Of a stretch of DNA of 14,268 nt, positions 12,998 to 14,268 are shown piece after piece (position 1 is the first letter of the stretch; each line of letters begins with the position of its first letter). The position numbers and the translations under genes were made by a program. The notes below the pieces were generated by a model that saw only the letters and a program-made list of their open reading frames with translations, was not told the DNA's origin and did not search any database. This DNA is from Rhodospirillaceae bacterium (lineage in GTDB: Bacteria > Pseudomonadota > Alphaproteobacteria > UBA828), in NCBI GenBank assembly GCA_028819955.1, contig JAPPKP010000290.1, positions 1-14,268 of the forward strand. The letters are read 5' to 3'.

Positions 12998-13019
12998 GCG
13001 ATTATCGTGGGGTCATCCC

Positions 13020-13832
13020 GTGCCGTCGACTCACAACCGGCCTCTCCAGGAGGTCCAGCCGGCCAGGCCGATCGCGCCCTGGCTCGGAGGCAAGCGCCTT
13101 CTCGCCCAGCGAATCATCGAGCGCATCGAGGCGATCCCGCACCGCTGCTATGCCGAGCCCTTCGTCGGCATGGGCGCCGTCTTCCTGCGCCGCGCCAAGC
13201 GACCGCAGGCCGAGGCGCTCAACGACATCAACGGCGAGATCGTCAACCTCTTCCGCATCGTGCGCGAGCACCCCGACGAGCTGGAGCGGCAGTTCGTGTG
13301 GGCGCTTGCGTCCCGACGCGAGTTCCGCCGCCTGGTCGCCACGCCCCCGGAGACGCTCACCGACGTCCAGCGCGCCGCCCGCTTCGCCTACCTGCAGCGG
13401 CTCGCCTTCGCCGGCAGGACCGGCGGCACGAGCGCCAACTTCAGCGCGTACTATCCGGCGAAGTTCAGGGCGGAGCAGATGCCGCGCCTGATCCGGGCCG
13501 CGCACCGTCGCCTGCAGCGGGTGCAGATCGAATGCCTGCCGTGGGACGAGTTCATCCGCCGCCTCGACCGCACCTTCACGCTGTTCTACATCGACCCGCC
13601 CTATTGGGGGCACGAGACGGACTACGGCAAGGGCCTCTTCGCCCGCGAGGACTTCGGGCGCATGGCGGAGCTGCTCGCCGGCCTCAAAGGCCGCTTCATC
13701 CTCTCGCTCAACGACCGGCCCGAGGTCCGGTCGCTGTTCGCGGGCTTCGAGATCGAGGAGGTGACGACGCGATACTCCGCCAGTGCGTCGGCGGCGAAGC
13801 GGCCGGTGGGAGAGCTGTTGATCTCGGGGTGA
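13020..13832 (+). CDS. D12-class adenine-specific DNA methyltransferase
   Basis: The 270-aa enzyme starts at GTG and has the family motifs in the order expected of Dam/DpnM-type (alpha) methyltransferases. Residues 20-26 are PWLGGKR (the G-x-K SAM motif), 44-54 are YAEPFVGMGAV (F-x-G-x-G SAM loop), NDIN is at 68-71, and the catalytic YIDPPYWG (DPPY 192-195) is followed by LNDRPEVRSL. The enzyme should transfer a methyl group from SAM to N6 of adenine; the site cannot be predicted. No partner endonuclease is in the window, so it looks like an orphan phage methylase, a common defence against host restriction. The Shine-Dalgarno is weak (GTGGGG). A -10-like GATTAT lies at about 13000. Confidence 0.92.
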   Translation: MPSTHNRPLQEVQPARPIAPWLGGKRLLAQRIIERIEAIPHRCYAEPFVGMGAVFLRRAKRPQAEALNDINGEIVNLFRIVREHPDELERQFVWALASRREFRRLVATPPETLTDVQRAARFAYLQRLAFAGRTGGTSANFSAYYPAKFRAEQMPRLIRAAHRRLQRVQIECLPWDEFIRRLDRTFTLFYIDPPYWGHETDYGKGLFAREDFGRMAELLAGLKGRFILSLNDRPEVRSLFAGFEIEEVTTRYSASASAAKRPVGELLISG

Positions 13833-13835
13833 AGG

Positions 13836-14171
13836 CTATTGGATCTGATCGGCAAGCTGGCAGTGGGGTATCCACCCGCCGGGAAGCGCGACCTCGAATT
13901 CGAATTTCAATAGCTCCTGGCCGGTGAGCTTCTGGAACCGAGCAGCGGCAACCGCATTCGCCTCGCCGACCCACGCTCTTCGCGCCCCGTATTCCTCGTC
14001 ATCAAGGTCAGAGATGTAGCCAAACATCCGATTCGCGGCGAGAGAAATCAGGCCCTGCGCGGTGAAGGCGTCACACCATTCCTTGAAATAGCGCGGAGTA
14101 TCCGCCGTGGCCTGCGACGAGACGAGCCCAATCGCCAGCACCACCGCCATCGCTCGCAACGCTCCACTCAT
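13836..14171 (-). CDS. Secreted hypothetical protein, lower GC
   Basis: This 111-aa protein faces the methyltransferase, with 3 nt between the two stops. The N-terminus (MSGALRAMAVVLAIGLVSSQ-ATA) is a signal peptide, cleaved at about residue 23. The mature part has two cysteines (C33, C104), a tyrosine/acid-rich centre (MFGYISDLDDEEYGARRAWV) and a final GGWIPHCQLADQIQ. I do not recognise a family. GAGGAGGCGGAG lies upstream. Codon use is visibly more AT-rich than in the neighbouring genes (for example GAATTTGAATTC-type codons), suggesting a recently acquired cargo gene or a flank of the phage. Confidence 0.65.
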   Translation of the reverse strand: MSGALRAMAVVLAIGLVSSQATADTPRYFKEWCDAFTAQGLISLAANRMFGYISDLDDEEYGARRAWVGEANAVAAARFQKLTGQELLKFEFEVALPGGWIPHCQLADQIQ

Positions 14172-14202
14172 TGTTGCTCCGCCTCCTCAGATGGGTGGTC
14201 TA

Positions 14203-14254
14203 CCCCCCCCCGAGGGCATAAGCGCTAACTTGTTTATGGATCGAAACGGTCGAT
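14203..14254 (-). promoter_or_regulatory. Leader or operator-like sequence before the secreted gene
   Basis: On the minus strand, upstream of the ATG at 14171, ATCGA and TCGAT flank five bases (14240-14254), which may form an operator, and a run of nine C on the plus strand (14203-14211) lies in the putative leader. An AT-rich stretch around 14230-14238 contains TTTAT. No clear -35/-10 pair can be assigned. Confidence 0.25.
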
Positions 14255-14268
14255 ACGTTGGAGCTTTC

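Noticed and set aside
14230..14249. Possible third copy of the 19-bp element (TTTATGGATCGAAACGG)
   Set aside because: Only the TTTAT and the AAACGG-like ends are similar; the centre differs and the -10 spacing is not kept.
1..14268. CRISPR arrays, tRNA or rRNA genes, insertion sequences, Mu end sequences
   Set aside because: I looked for regular repeats, cloverleaf-like segments, transposase motifs and flanking inverted repeats and saw none that I could support.

Overview
The window is the late half of a Mu-like transposable phage or prophage in a very GC-rich bacterium. Gene content (DUF3486 small terminase, gp28 terminase, DUF935 portal, gpF, gpI protease, DUF2190, capsid, gp35-like and gp36-like proteins, in Mu order) identifies the element. 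The host is less certain: the composition, the three-TM holin type and the DUF5675 protein fit alphaproteobacterial Mu-like phages, but that is an inference. No transposase, repressor, integrase, tRNA, rRNA or CRISPR is visible, and neither phage end can be located.

Layout, read right to left on the minus strand. A lysis-position block (10901 to 8994) holds a secreted four-cysteine protein, a possible 33-aa ORF, an unknown 103-aa protein, a DUF5675 protein and a three-TM holin. It runs straight into packaging and portal genes (8973 to 3584): DUF2730, gp26-like, gp27, gp28, gp29 and gpF, mostly with stop/start overlaps. After a 216-nt structured gap, a second operon (3367 to 1) encodes the gpI protease, DUF2190 decoration protein, major capsid protein, two small gp35-position proteins, DUF1320 and the first four codons of a further gene at the window edge.

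A divergent plus-strand cassette (11013 to 13832) encodes an unknown 95-aa protein, a tail-fibre-like protein, an unknown 186-aa protein, a 36-aa single-TM protein and, after a hairpin-rich gap, an adenine DNA methyltransferase. A minus-strand secreted protein of visibly lower GC (14171 to 13836) ends 3 nt from the methyltransferase.

The most interesting signal is a 19-bp AT-rich element (GCRTTTATTCCAAARCCGG on the plus strand) found twice, at 3396-3414 and 10968-10986, in front of exactly the two minus-strand operons whose Mu counterparts start at the late promoters PI and Plys. Both copies have a -10-like hexamer at the same distance. I read it as the binding site of a Mu C-like late activator that is not in the window. 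Other points of interest are a possible nuclease-like C-terminal domain on gpF, a possible nested scaffold inside gpI, the lack of a classical endolysin, and the divergent tail-like/methyltransferase cassette.
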